A model generated the notes under the pieces. It saw nothing but the letters and a program-made list of their open reading frames with translations, was not told where the DNA came from and made no database searches. Of a stretch of 64,000 nt of DNA, positions 1 through 8,610 are shown in pieces. Where the stretch lies: assembly GCA_963674545.2 (NCBI GenBank), contig CAXXFB010000001.1, forward strand, positions 2,294,001-2,358,000, read 5' to 3'. Made by a program: the position numbers and the translations under genes. Every line of letters starts with the position of its first letter. Position 1 is the first letter of the stretch. This DNA comes from JABGQS01 sp963674545 (GTDB lineage Bacteria > Bacillota > Clostridia > Christensenellales > SZUA-584).

Positions 1-930
1 TTTAAACATGAACCGGGAAACAAAAAGCCTGCCAAGGCGTGGGGCTATTGTTTGTATTTTCAGACTGCGTTTGCACATTTTATCGAAAAGCTGCTGGCGC
101 TTGGGGTCTTCCTGTTTCACCTTTTTCATAACGCCCGTAGCTATGTTGTTCCAGAAAAGGGGTACGCAGAAAACATGAGTCACTTTGAGTCGCTGACATG
201 TCTCAAATATGGAATCGGGGCTTTGGTCGGGTGGATAAACAAGCGTTTTCTGACCGCATGAGAACCATAAAAAGCTTGCTATGAAACCGAATATATGGGA
301 AAAAGGCAGATAAACGAGTATCTTTAACGGGCCGCTTGAGTCCTTGTATATGAGGTCTTTGTTTTTAGACACAAAGCCTTTGGCGCTGTAGATCTGGTGT
401 GCCATGGCACTGCCGTCATATACGAATATACGTGACGAACCGGTGGTGCCGGAAGTGCAAAGTGCAATGCTGTCGCCGAAGTTTTCAGGCAGCGGGCCGC
501 AGTCTTTGCCATCCAGTATCGAATCCGGAGCTATGCATTTTATTCCGCCAAGGTCGATATCTCCTATAAGGGCACAGGCGCCTGCCTCCAGAAGAAGTTG
601 TCGAAGTGACTTTTCGTTTTCGTTTACACTTAGAAGAAGCGCTTTGTTTCCGCTTCGAAGTATAGACCAGAAAAGCGTCGGCCAGTCAAGCGAATTGGCA
701 GCAAAAAGACCTACGAACTTGCCGGTCTTGCCGCCTAAAGTTTCGCTTAAAGCACGGGCTGTGTTCTCGATTTTTGTGTTGTATTCACCGTAGGTTACAC
801 TATGGACTTTATTGTTCTGTCCAATATACTGAGCAGCTGTTTTTTGGGGCTTGCTGAAAATTATCTCATAAATTCTTTTATAGGAAAAATCCCCTCTTAG
901 GTATTCGAATTCTTTGCTGTAGGCTTGCAT
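1..930 (-). CDS. AMP-dependent synthetase/ligase (acyl-CoA synthetase-like), 3' end cut by window edge
   Basis: This is the first 310 residues of an adenylate-forming enzyme, which activates a carboxylic acid as an acyl-AMP. The phosphate-binding motif TSGTTGSSR lies near residues 159-167, followed by a histidine-rich stretch typical of the N-terminal AMP-binding domain (LPFSHIFGF). The ATG is preceded by a good AGGAG site. The C-terminal domain with the catalytic lysine lies outside the window, so the substrate cannot be inferred. It is transcribed divergently from the sugar transporter. Motif and domain order make the superfamily call firm, but CoA ligase, luciferase-like and NRPS-type members cannot be separated. 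Confidence 0.85.
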   Translation of the reverse strand, partial: MQAYSKEFEYLRGDFSYKRIYEIIFSKPQKTAAQYIGQNNKVHSVTYGEYNTKIENTARALSETLGGKTGKFVGLFAANSLDWPTLFWSILRSGNKALLLSVNENEKSLRQLLLEAGACALIGDIDLGGIKCIAPDSILDGKDCGPLPENFGDSIALCTSGTTGSSRIFVYDGSAMAHQIYSAKGFVSKNKDLIYKDSSGPLKILVYLPFSHIFGFIASFLWFSCGQKTLVYPPDQSPDSIFETCQRLKVTHVFCVPLFWNNIATGVMKKVKQEDPKRQQLFDKMCKRSLKIQTIAPRLGRLFVSRFMFK

Positions 931-1060
931 CCTTATCTCCTGATAAAAAGCATGATATTATATAAAGACTATTTTACCATAGAATGTGCCGAATTCAATA
1001 GATATTCGTTAAAAATGCAGCACAATTTGTTAAGCAAGTGCTAAATAATACTTAAACATA

Positions 1061-1089
1061 TTGAAAGACAAATGCCAAGGTGATATCAT
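1061..1089 (+). promoter_or_regulatory. Sigma-A promoter for the GPH transporter
   Basis: TTGAAA (1061-1066), 17-bp spacer and TATCAT (1084-1089), with TGA before the -10. The predicted start near 1096 leaves about 43 nt of leader before the ATG at 1139. Confidence 0.6.
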
Positions 1090-1138
1090 ACCAATAACTT
1101 GTATTATTAAAAAATATATATAAATTGTGGAGGCCGAA

Positions 1139-2539
1139 ATGAAACAAATTAAAAGATGGCAAGAGCCGCTTTATGGTATCGGTGGTTTTGGTACCGGTTT
1201 CATGCTTATGGTTGCAAACTCCTACTTGCTTCCCTACTATCTTCCCCCGGTAGAAGAACTGAAAGGCGGAGCTTTTAATTTTGCTCCTGTTGCATTGTTT
1301 ACAGTACTGTTTTGGGTTGCAAGAGTGTTTGACGGACTTATTGATATTCCTATTGCAAGCTGGACGGATAACTTAAGAAGCAAGTGGGGCAGAAGACGCC
1401 CTCTTATTCTTCTTGGAATCATTCCGATGATCGTAGCATATGTGCTTATGTGGCGTCCTCCTGTAGAGGGAACGAGCTGGGTTAACGCTGTTTATGCAGG
1501 TGTGCTTAGCATAATTTTCTATGGTGCATATACTCTCAGCACCGTGCCATATTTGTCTGCACTTTCAGAGATAGTGCCGGATGAAAAGGCTAAGGTGCGT
1601 GTCGCAAGCTGGCAGACATTCTTCAATACTATGGGTTATGTGCTTGCTTATGTGCTTGTTCCAATATTGTTCAAAGTTTTTGGTGACAAGCAGACAGCTA
1701 TTCTTGTACTGGCGCCTAGTATGCTGACTATACTTATTCCTGTATTCATAATAAAAGAGAAATCTACAAAAGGGATGGGTAAAGATGACCTTAATGCAGA
1801 ACCGAAGATTCCTTTATGGACTTCTCTTAAGATGACAATCAAGAATAAGAAGTTCACAAGATATCTTACAATGTATGCAGTACTTTACTTTGGACTGCAG
1901 GCGTTTCTTGGCGGTATCGTATATATGTCCAGCGATATGATGGGATTGACAGAGGTGATCGACGGACAGGTACAGGTAAACGGAGCACAGCTTGGGCTGA
2001 TGAACGCAGCTGCGTTTGCGCCCGTGCCTATAATGCTGCTTATTATGAACGCAATAACTAAAAAGCGAAGTATATACGCTGCACTTAAAGTGGGGCTTGT
2101 CACGTTTGCAATAGCAATGAGTATATTCATATTTGCCTGGACGGGATGGGGCATCAAGATGTTCCAGGGCTCACTATTTACATTCATGGGAGCGGAGGTG
2201 AACCAGGCGGTGCTCCTTGGTGCGATAGCCGGGTTCTTCGGGAGCTATTCCATCGGTGTTTTCTTCACCGTTCCATATGCCATCCCTGCGCAGATCGCAG
2301 CGGAGGAAGCGGCTGTTACCGGCAAAAACAGAGCTGCAATGTATCTTGCCGTACAGGGAGTTGTAAACCAGATAGCCGGCTCGCTCGCCGGAGTGCTGCT
2401 GATCGGAAACGTTGCGCAGATAATGCTTGGCAGGGCGGACGCTACCGGTATACTTCTTGTGCCGCCTATCATTATAATAGCAATGGTAGTGTCGCTGTTG
2501 CTTGTCAACAGAGTCAAGAACATAAAACAACAGGCATAG
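1139..2539 (+). CDS. MFS sugar:cation symporter, GPH (MelB-like) family
   Basis: A 466-residue polytopic membrane protein with about 12 hydrophobic segments. The loop after TM2 reads ARVFDGLIDIP then WGRRRP, the GPH-family signature (aromatic-x-D-x-x-x-D-P-x followed by WGRRRP). Members import glycosides, pentosides or hexuronides with Na+ or H+. I chose ATG 1139 over the in-frame GTG at 1127 because GGAGG (1129-1133) sits at the right distance from it and would overlap the GTG. The acyltransferase start follows 16 bp after the stop, so co-transcription is likely. No glycosidase is adjacent, so the sugar is unknown. Confidence 0.88.
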   Translation: MKQIKRWQEPLYGIGGFGTGFMLMVANSYLLPYYLPPVEELKGGAFNFAPVALFTVLFWVARVFDGLIDIPIASWTDNLRSKWGRRRPLILLGIIPMIVAYVLMWRPPVEGTSWVNAVYAGVLSIIFYGAYTLSTVPYLSALSEIVPDEKAKVRVASWQTFFNTMGYVLAYVLVPILFKVFGDKQTAILVLAPSMLTILIPVFIIKEKSTKGMGKDDLNAEPKIPLWTSLKMTIKNKKFTRYLTMYAVLYFGLQAFLGGIVYMSSDMMGLTEVIDGQVQVNGAQLGLMNAAAFAPVPIMLLIMNAITKKRSIYAALKVGLVTFAIAMSIFIFAWTGWGIKMFQGSLFTFMGAEVNQAVLLGAIAGFFGSYSIGVFFTVPYAIPAQIAAEEAAVTGKNRAAMYLAVQGVVNQIAGSLAGVLLIGNVAQIMLGRADATGILLVPPIIIIAMVVSLLLVNRVKNIKQQA

Positions 2540-2555
2540 CGGATAATATAAGTAT

Positions 2556-3155
2556 ATGTGGCTAAGGCTTTTTATAAAACTTCAGGTTCTGCCCACACTT
2601 CCGTTTTTCTTTTTCAAGACGAAGGTAGTGGGCAGAAAGAATAAAAGGTTCAAAGGAAACGTTATACTCATGAGCAATCATACTAGTACATGGGATGCTG
2701 TGCTTATTTTTTGTACCTTCTGGAGTAAGACGTTCTATTTTCTTTCGGCTGCGATACTTTTCAGCTATTCAAAATTGTTTTCATGGTTTATAAAAACACT
2801 GGGAGCTATAAAAATAGAGCGCACTAAAACGGACATGTTTGCCATCAACGACGCTATGAACATTCTTGAGCGTGGGAAAAACCTTGTTATTTTTCCCGAA
2901 GGTGTAAGATCATTAAACGGAGAGATATTAAAGTTCAGACCGGGGGTGGCAATAATTGCGCTGATAACAGATACGCCGATAATACCAATATTCATAGGAG
3001 GTAAGTACAGCTTTTTCCACCGTGCGAAAATAGTTATCGGGGAACAGATACGCCTTGAGCGCAAAGACAACAACAAATACCCGACCCAGGAAGAGATAGT
3101 AAACGCTACGGAAATGCTTCGCCAGAAGGTGATAGAACTCTCTAAGCTCGCTTAA
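2556..3155 (+). CDS. plsC: 1-acyl-sn-glycerol-3-phosphate acyltransferase (PlsC family)
   Basis: A 199-residue membrane-associated acyltransferase that would transfer an acyl group to lysophosphatidic acid in phospholipid synthesis. The catalytic HX4D motif is NHTSTWD (residues 41-47), and the glycerophosphate-binding block is FPEGVRS (113-119). An N-terminal hydrophobic stretch (about residues 5-20) anchors it. It starts 16 bp after the transporter stop with only a weak ribosome site, suggesting read-through from that gene. The length is short but normal for bacterial PlsC. Some relatives acylate other lipids, so the exact acceptor is inferred from the family. Confidence 0.86.
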   Translation: MWLRLFIKLQVLPTLPFFFFKTKVVGRKNKRFKGNVILMSNHTSTWDAVLIFCTFWSKTFYFLSAAILFSYSKLFSWFIKTLGAIKIERTKTDMFAINDAMNILERGKNLVIFPEGVRSLNGEILKFRPGVAIIALITDTPIIPIFIGGKYSFFHRAKIVIGEQIRLERKDNNKYPTQEEIVNATEMLRQKVIELSKLA

Positions 3156-3352
3156 TAGCTGGTAAAAGCAGGTTTACAGCAAAGCTTTTAAGAACGTCTG
3201 GGAGGCGCAAAGAAAAACAGGTAAAAACTTTATAAAGCACGGTAAAATTCCGCTTTATGGTGTGGTATAGACGCGAAAATCGAAAAATAGGGCTGTTTAA
3301 CGTTATTTAATAAAATTTTTGCCTTGGTAAGCTTTTGCATTGATAAAAAAGC
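3156..3352. other. Intergenic spacer without a recognisable gene
   Basis: An AT-rich stretch between plsC and the gdhA promoter. It holds an imperfect hairpin (AAGCTTTT near 3330 and AAAAAGCTT near 3347) but no U-tract terminator or credible reading frame. Confidence 0.5.
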
Positions 3353-3381
3353 TTGCAGGAAAGACGAAAGTTTAATATAAT
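3353..3381 (+). promoter_or_regulatory. Sigma-A promoter for gdhA
   Basis: TTGCAG (3353-3358), 17-bp spacer and TATAAT (3376-3381). The leader is about 120 nt and contains two copies of the palindrome ACCGGT about 36 nt apart (3441 and 3477 regions) just before the ribosome site; their role is unknown. Confidence 0.65.
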
Positions 3382-3507
3382 AAAAACGTAAGAAAAACGA
3401 AAGACAAACGTGCACAAACTGTACGTGTAAAAAATAAAATGACCGGTCTTGGATTCCCGCAAATTTTATATCTGATACCGGTTAAATAAAGATAAAGAGG
3501 TGTTATT

Positions 3508-4773
3508 ATGAGCAAAAAGTATGAGCCGTATCAAGAGGTCATCAAGATTATCGACGACACGGCAAAGGTTATGGGGCTTGAAGAGAGTGAGTATATCACG
3601 TTAAAGCATCCGGAAAGAGAACTTACTGTTTCATTGCCCGTAAAAATGGACGATGGTACTGTTAAAGTATTTGAAGGATACAGAGTACAGCACTCAAGCA
3701 TAAAGGGCCCTTGCAAGGGCGGCATTAGATATCATCAGAATGTGGATATAGAGGAAGTCAAAGCGCTCTCGGCGTGGATGACTTTCAAGTGTGCTGTTGT
3801 AAACATCCCATACGGAGGAGCTAAAGGAGGAATAACAGTTGATCCCTCAACGCTTTCTAGAGATGAACTTGAAAGGCTGACAAGAAGATATACGGCTTCG
3901 ATACTTCCGCTCATAGGACCGGAGAAAGATATACCGGCTCCGGACGTTAATACTAATGCAACTGTGATGGGCTGGATAATGGACACTTACAGCATGTTTG
4001 CCGGATACGCAGTTCCGGGAGTTGTCACCGGCAAACCGATCGATATCGGCGGTTCCTTAGGCAGAAGCGGTGCAACAGGCCGTGGAGTTATGTTCATGAC
4101 GAGAGAGATAATGCACAGGCTGGGCAAACCGCTTATGGGAGCAAGGGTCGCTATACAGGGTTTTGGTAAGGTTGGCGCAACTGCTGCGCAAGAGCTTGCT
4201 AATGAAGGTGCAAAGATAGTTGCGATAAGCGACGTATCCGGCGGCCTATACTGCGAGACAGGACTCGATATTGAGAAGCTGGCGGAATATGCCGCTGACG
4301 GCGGCAGGGCAAGGCTGTTCAAAGACTATGACGAAAAGGACGTAAATCACATTTCAAATAAAGAGCTGCTGACAGCGGATGTTGATATATTGATACCTGC
4401 TGCAACTGAGAACCAGATTACCGAAGAGATCGCTAAAGACGTTAAGGCTTCTGTAGTAGTAGAAGGCGCAAACGGCCCGACAACGCTGGAAGCAGACAAG
4501 ATACTCTATAAAAACGGTGTAACTTTGGTTCCGGACATACTGGCAAACGCCGGCGGTGTTGTGGTTTCCTACTTCGAATGGGTCCAGAACATACAGTCAC
4601 TCATGTGGGACATAGAAGAGATAAACAGGGCTCAGGAAAAGATAATGATACGCGCGTTCAATTCAGTTTGGGATCGTGCTCAGAGCCTGAAGGTTTCGAT
4701 AAGGACAGGCGCATATGTTGTTGCGATCGACAGGCTCGTAAGAGCAAAGGATATACGAGGCCAGTTGATGTAA
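3508..4773 (+). CDS. gdhA: Glutamate dehydrogenase (Glu/Leu/Phe/Val dehydrogenase family)
   Basis: A 421-residue hexameric-type glutamate dehydrogenase that interconverts glutamate with 2-oxoglutarate and ammonium. The active-site block PYGGAKGGI (101-109) carries the catalytic lysine, KDIPAPDVNT follows, and the Rossmann motif GFGKVG near residue 215 binds the cofactor. Length and motifs match the clostridial NAD-preferring type, although cofactor choice is inferred. AAAGAGGTG precedes the ATG. It is a single-gene unit with its own promoter and a strong terminator. In amino-acid-fermenting Clostridia this enzyme links glutamate to energy metabolism. Confidence 0.93.
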   Translation: MSKKYEPYQEVIKIIDDTAKVMGLEESEYITLKHPERELTVSLPVKMDDGTVKVFEGYRVQHSSIKGPCKGGIRYHQNVDIEEVKALSAWMTFKCAVVNIPYGGAKGGITVDPSTLSRDELERLTRRYTASILPLIGPEKDIPAPDVNTNATVMGWIMDTYSMFAGYAVPGVVTGKPIDIGGSLGRSGATGRGVMFMTREIMHRLGKPLMGARVAIQGFGKVGATAAQELANEGAKIVAISDVSGGLYCETGLDIEKLAEYAADGGRARLFKDYDEKDVNHISNKELLTADVDILIPAATENQITEEIAKDVKASVVVEGANGPTTLEADKILYKNGVTLVPDILANAGGVVVSYFEWVQNIQSLMWDIEEINRAQEKIMIRAFNSVWDRAQSLKVSIRTGAYVVAIDRLVRAKDIRGQLM

Positions 4774-4796
4774 CGCTGTTAATAAAAATTATAAAA

Positions 4797-4828
4797 ACGG
4801 GTTCGGTATATGCCGGGCCTGTTTTTTT
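4797..4828 (+). terminator. Rho-independent terminator of gdhA
   Basis: A 10-bp stem with a 6-nt loop (TATATG) ending in CCTG and a seven-T tract. The same stem style recurs after rpmA. Confidence 0.9.
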
Positions 4829-4890
4829 ACTACGAAACTTGCTTAAATTAAAACTCAAATATTTTATATGAAATTCGGATAAGTGGTGAG

Positions 4891-4919
4891 TTGTGCTGTA
4901 GTGCCGGCTATGTTAGAAT
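4891..4919 (+). promoter_or_regulatory. Promoter for the MBL-VOC-radical SAM operon
   Basis: TTGTGC (4891-4896), 17-bp spacer and extended -10 TGT-TAGAAT (hexamer 4914-4919). Confidence 0.55.
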
Positions 4920-4985
4920 GTTTTTAACATCGGGAGCCTCGTCGACGTATGCGTCGGTGGGATGAATAAGCGCAGGGGAAGGATT

Positions 4986-5693
4986 ATGCAGGTTTATTTT
5001 TTACATCACAGTGCGGTATGCGTCGTTTTGGAAGAGTCGCTGCTTATATTTGATTACTACAAGCCCGGTTTTGGAGAGGGCATGGAAAAAGGATTCATAA
5101 ACAGCGATGATATTGCGGCGGCAAAACGGGTTTATGTATTCGTTTCGCACAACCACCACGACCACTACAACCCGCTTATATTCGGATGGGAGAAATGCAA
5201 CGAGAATATAAAATTTATTCTTGATGATACTGTGAAAAAACAGCATCCAAAAGCCACTACGATGATGCGCGGGGAAAAGTACGGCGATGGATATATAAAG
5301 GTGAGTGAATTTGGCTCAACGGACATAGGCGGAAGTTTCTATGTAGAATGCGAGGGCAAAAAGATATATCATGCAGGCGACTTCAACTTCTGGCACTGGA
5401 GAGACGAAGGAGACGAGAAGTATACAAGGCAGATGAAGCTGTATTTCGACAGGGAGCTTAAGTACTTAAAGAACAGGACGGGGGATATAGATATAGCGTT
5501 TTTCCCTGTGGACAGACGAATGGGAAATGATTATGACGAAGGCGCTGATATTTTCATTGAGCAGATTAAGCCTGCGGCGTTTGTGCCCATTCATTTTTTG
5601 AGTTTTGAAGACACAGCAGCATTTGCAGCAAAATACGAAGACGGACCAACAAAAGTATATGCTGTAAGCAGAAACGGCGAAAGGATAGTATAG
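4986..5693 (+). CDS. MBL-fold metallo-hydrolase
   Basis: A metallo-beta-lactamase-fold protein of 235 residues. The metal motif HxHxDH is present as HNHHDH in VSHNHHDHYNP, with further ligands in YHAGDFNFWH and FVPIHF near the C terminus. Such proteins hydrolyse diverse esters, phosphodiesters or thioesters, and the substrate is not deducible. ATG 4986 is preferred over the ATG at 4962 because AGGGGAAGGA stands directly before it. It heads an operon with the VOC protein (12 bp gap) and the radical SAM gene. The dinuclear site looks complete. Confidence 0.85.
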   Translation: MQVYFLHHSAVCVVLEESLLIFDYYKPGFGEGMEKGFINSDDIAAAKRVYVFVSHNHHDHYNPLIFGWEKCNENIKFILDDTVKKQHPKATTMMRGEKYGDGYIKVSEFGSTDIGGSFYVECEGKKIYHAGDFNFWHWRDEGDEKYTRQMKLYFDRELKYLKNRTGDIDIAFFPVDRRMGNDYDEGADIFIEQIKPAAFVPIHFLSFEDTAAFAAKYEDGPTKVYAVSRNGERIV

Positions 5694-5705
5694 AGAAGGA
5701 GAATT

Positions 5706-6065
5706 ATGTTTAAGATAGACCATGTGAATATAAACGTTGGTGACCTTGAGAGAAGCGTCAGGTTTTATAAAGAGGCTTTTGGTCTTAAAGAGATAAGAAG
5801 AAAAGAAGCGGATGATGGCAGCTTTACGATAGTATTTTTATCGGACGGCAGTTTTAAGATGGAGCTTACATGGCTGAAAGACATGGCAAGGCCTTATGAC
5901 CTTGGAGACAACGAAAGCCACATATGCTTTGCGACGGACGACTACGAAGCTGCGCACGAGATGCATGAAAAAATGGGCATAATTTGTTTTGAGAACGAAA
6001 AGATGGGTCTTTATTTTGTGGAGGATCCAGACGGATATTGGCAGGAGGTCGTAAGGGCTAAGTGA
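5706..6065 (+). CDS. VOC-family (glyoxalase/bleomycin-resistance fold) protein
   Basis: A 119-residue vicinal-oxygen-chelate protein. It opens with the beta-alpha-beta signature IDHVNINVGDLERSVRFYKE and ends with FVEDPDGYWQEVV, where the glutamate is a usual metal ligand; HICF in the middle gives another. Family members include lactoylglutathione lyase (GloA). Whether this one is a true glyoxalase I or another VOC enzyme cannot be decided. AGAAGGAG precedes the ATG. Its TGA overlaps the GTG start of the radical SAM gene in the sequence GTGA, so the two are translationally coupled. Confidence 0.85.
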   Translation: MFKIDHVNINVGDLERSVRFYKEAFGLKEIRRKEADDGSFTIVFLSDGSFKMELTWLKDMARPYDLGDNESHICFATDDYEAAHEMHEKMGIICFENEKMGLYFVEDPDGYWQEVVRAK

Positions 6066-7885
6066 TAGACATACAAAAACTCGAAACCGTACTGCCGACG
6101 GTGTTAAAACCGGCAAGGTATACCGGCGGTGAATATCTTGAAGTCATAAAAGATGACAAGCAGGTAAACTTTAATTATGCTATGTGTTTCCCGGACGTTT
6201 ACGAAGTCGGGATGTCACACATGGGCAGCGCAATACTATATTATGTATGCAACCAGATGGACGGCGTTTATGCACAGCGCTGTTATTGCCCATGGCCGGA
6301 TATGCAGCACGCTATGAAGCAGGCTGGACTGCCGCTTTATTCACTGGAAACAAAGACGCCGCTAAGTGAATTTGATATGATAGGCTTTAACCTGTCTTAT
6401 GAGATGAGCTACACAAACGTGCTTGCGATGATAGATTTAGCCGGGCTGCCGCTGAAAGCTGCTGAGCGCAGCGAAGAGATGCCGGTAATAATTGCAGGCG
6501 GCGGATGTACATACAACTCCGAACCGATGACGGATTTCATCGACGTTTTTGTTATCGGCGAAGGCGAAGAAGTATTGCCGGAGCTTATAAGGCTAAGACA
6601 GAGCTGTGCATATAAAAGTGAGTTTTTAATCAAAGCTGCAAAACTGCAGGGCGTTTATGTGCCGTCCGGCTATGATATAAGCTATAAACAGGATGGTACT
6701 GTAGAGAGCATAACTAACAAAGAATGGGCGCAGGAGACCGTTACTAAGAGGATAGTGGAAGACTTTGAAAACAGTGCTTTTCCGCAGGAGCCTATCGTGC
6801 CATACCTTGGGGTGGTGCACGATCGTGTTACGATAGAGCTTATGCGCGGCTGCTCCAGAGGGTGCAGGTTTTGCCAGGCCGGGTTTGTATACAGACCGGT
6901 AAGGGAAAGAAGCGTAGAGAAGCTGAAAGAGCAGGCGATAAACAGCATAAACAACACAGGACATGAAGAAGTTTCGCTAAGTTCTCTTTCTACTGGAGAC
7001 TACAGCAATGTAGCACGGTTGGTCGGTACGCTGTCGTCAGAGCTCGAGAAATGCGGCGTTTCACTGGCTGTCCCATCGCTGCGGGTAGATTCTTATGACG
7101 GGGAATATGCGCAGGAGCTGGGCGCTGTGAGAAATTCCGGGCTTACTTTTGCGCCGGAGGCGGGAACTCAGAGGCTGCGGGATATAATAAACAAGAACAT
7201 AACGGAGCAAGATATATTTTCGGCGGCAAAAAGTGCATTCGAAGCGGGCGTTAACGGCGTAAAGCTCTATTTCATGATAGGCCTGCCGGAAGAGACGGAC
7301 GAAGACGTTCTGGGCATCGCTAAGATGGTGTATGAGATAAGGCAGCTTTTTTACGAGGTGCCAAAAGAAAAACGCAACGGCGGCTTCAGAATGACGGTCA
7401 GCGCTGCTTGTTTTGTTCCGAAACCGCATACGCCTTTCCAGTGGGTAGCACAGGACACCGTAGAAGAACTGGTGAGAAAACAAGGCTTGCTGCGCGATGA
7501 GCTAAAAAAGATTAAAGGCGTTAAGTTCAACTGGCACGATGCACGGACAAGTATGCTGGAAGCGGTGTTTGCAAGAGGCGACAGACGGCTGGGAAAAGCG
7601 CTGGAAAAAGCATACGAAAAAGGCTGCGGTTTTGACAGCTGGAAAGAGCTGTTCGATTTTGACAGGTGGATGAGCGCATTTGAAGAGACCGGCATTGATA
7701 CGTCGTTTTATGCAAACAGGCAAAGACAGACCGATGAAGTGCTGCCCTGGGATATGATAAGCGCAGGACTAAAAAAACAATTCCTGGCGGCGGAATATGA
7801 AAAAGCAAAAGAAGGGGCAACGACTGCGGACTGCAGACAGACTTGTTCTGCGTGCGGCCTTAAGAAAGCGGGGCTGTGCAAATGA
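6062..7885 (+). CDS. B12-binding-type radical SAM protein, TIGR03960 family
   Basis: A 607-residue radical SAM protein. The N-terminal half (about 1-230) resembles the cobalamin-binding-domain region of this family. The [4Fe-4S] motif CSRGCRFC lies near residue 263, and FAPEAGTQRLRDIINKN follows, a conserved block of such enzymes. The tail carries a Cys-rich end (CRQTCSACGLKKAGLCK). Its partner is the next gene (DUF2344), and the pair upstream of rng-rplU-rpmA is a conserved Firmicute order. Its reaction is not established; a role in RNA or ribosome maturation is suggested only by the neighbours. The start is GTG, overlapping the VOC stop, with GGAGGT upstream. Confidence 0.9.
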   Translation: MIDIQKLETVLPTVLKPARYTGGEYLEVIKDDKQVNFNYAMCFPDVYEVGMSHMGSAILYYVCNQMDGVYAQRCYCPWPDMQHAMKQAGLPLYSLETKTPLSEFDMIGFNLSYEMSYTNVLAMIDLAGLPLKAAERSEEMPVIIAGGGCTYNSEPMTDFIDVFVIGEGEEVLPELIRLRQSCAYKSEFLIKAAKLQGVYVPSGYDISYKQDGTVESITNKEWAQETVTKRIVEDFENSAFPQEPIVPYLGVVHDRVTIELMRGCSRGCRFCQAGFVYRPVRERSVEKLKEQAINSINNTGHEEVSLSSLSTGDYSNVARLVGTLSSELEKCGVSLAVPSLRVDSYDGEYAQELGAVRNSGLTFAPEAGTQRLRDIINKNITEQDIFSAAKSAFEAGVNGVKLYFMIGLPEETDEDVLGIAKMVYEIRQLFYEVPKEKRNGGFRMTVSAACFVPKPHTPFQWVAQDTVEELVRKQGLLRDELKKIKGVKFNWHDARTSMLEAVFARGDRRLGKALEKAYEKGCGFDSWKELFDFDRWMSAFEETGIDTSFYANRQRQTDEVLPWDMISAGLKKQFLAAEYEKAKEGATTADCRQTCSACGLKKAGLCK

Positions 7886-8550
7886 GGATGGGAATACAGT
7901 TTACAAAGAAGGGAATGGCAAAGTATATTTCGCATCTCGATCTGCAGCGGGCTTTCGGACGTGCGATAAGACGCTCGGGGCTTCCTGTAAAGATGTCTGA
8001 AGGTTTCAATCCGCATTATGTGATGTCGTTTGCATCGGCTCTTGCTCTTGGCATGCAGAGCAGCGCAGAGTGTGTTGAGGTTGTGTTAAAGCAGGAAGTA
8101 AAGCCGGAGCTTTTTGTGTTTGCGCTAAACAGAGCGCTGCCAAAAGGCCTTGAAGCAATACGTGCAGCAGTGCTTGCGGAAAATGCACCAAAGCTTATGG
8201 CGGCAGTGCGTGAAGCGCTATACGAAGTTACTTTTACAAATTGTGATATTGGCATGTTAAATTCTGCAGTTTGTGATATAATGAACCAAAGCAGCATCGT
8301 CGCTGTTAAAAAATCTAAGGGCAGGCAAAAGCAATTTGATATTCGCCCTATGATACTTGGGATAGAAACTGAACAGCAAAGCTTAAAGATGCGTCTTGCT
8401 GCGGCACCTTCCGGGTCGCTCAAGCCTGAGTTTGTAATTGATGAAATTTTAAAACGAACAGGACATTGCACATATAGCATAGAGCGCACAGGGCTTTTTG
8501 CCCATAAGGGAAAAGAGCCGGCAGATTTGCTTGATTTTTGTTCTGAATAA
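7882..8550 (+). CDS. TIGR03936 family radical SAM-associated protein (DUF2344)
   Basis: A 222-residue partner of the upstream radical SAM protein. In other species the two are sometimes fused. The N terminus MRMGIQFTKKG then ISHLDLQRAFGRA is the conserved opening of DUF2344. I place the start at ATG 7882, which overlaps the upstream TGA as ATGA; a GTG two codons earlier (7876) is possible. No catalytic motif is visible, so it probably acts as an accessory or substrate-binding protein. Translational coupling implies a stoichiometric complex. Confidence 0.88.
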   Translation: MRMGIQFTKKGMAKYISHLDLQRAFGRAIRRSGLPVKMSEGFNPHYVMSFASALALGMQSSAECVEVVLKQEVKPELFVFALNRALPKGLEAIRAAVLAENAPKLMAAVREALYEVTFTNCDIGMLNSAVCDIMNQSSIVAVKKSKGRQKQFDIRPMILGIETEQQSLKMRLAAAPSGSLKPEFVIDEILKRTGHCTYSIERTGLFAHKGKEPADLLDFCSE

Positions 8551-8610
8551 CTGGTTAATATGGCAGCCAAACTGCCTGATATATATTTAAATTAATTTTT
8601 GGAGCCTTTT

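Noticed and set aside
404..793. A 129-codon plus-strand frame
   Set aside because: It is the antisense of the AMP-binding enzyme, whose motifs are clear on the minus strand.
8016..8570. A 184-codon minus-strand frame
   Set aside because: Shadow of the TIGR03936 gene, which has conserved family residues.
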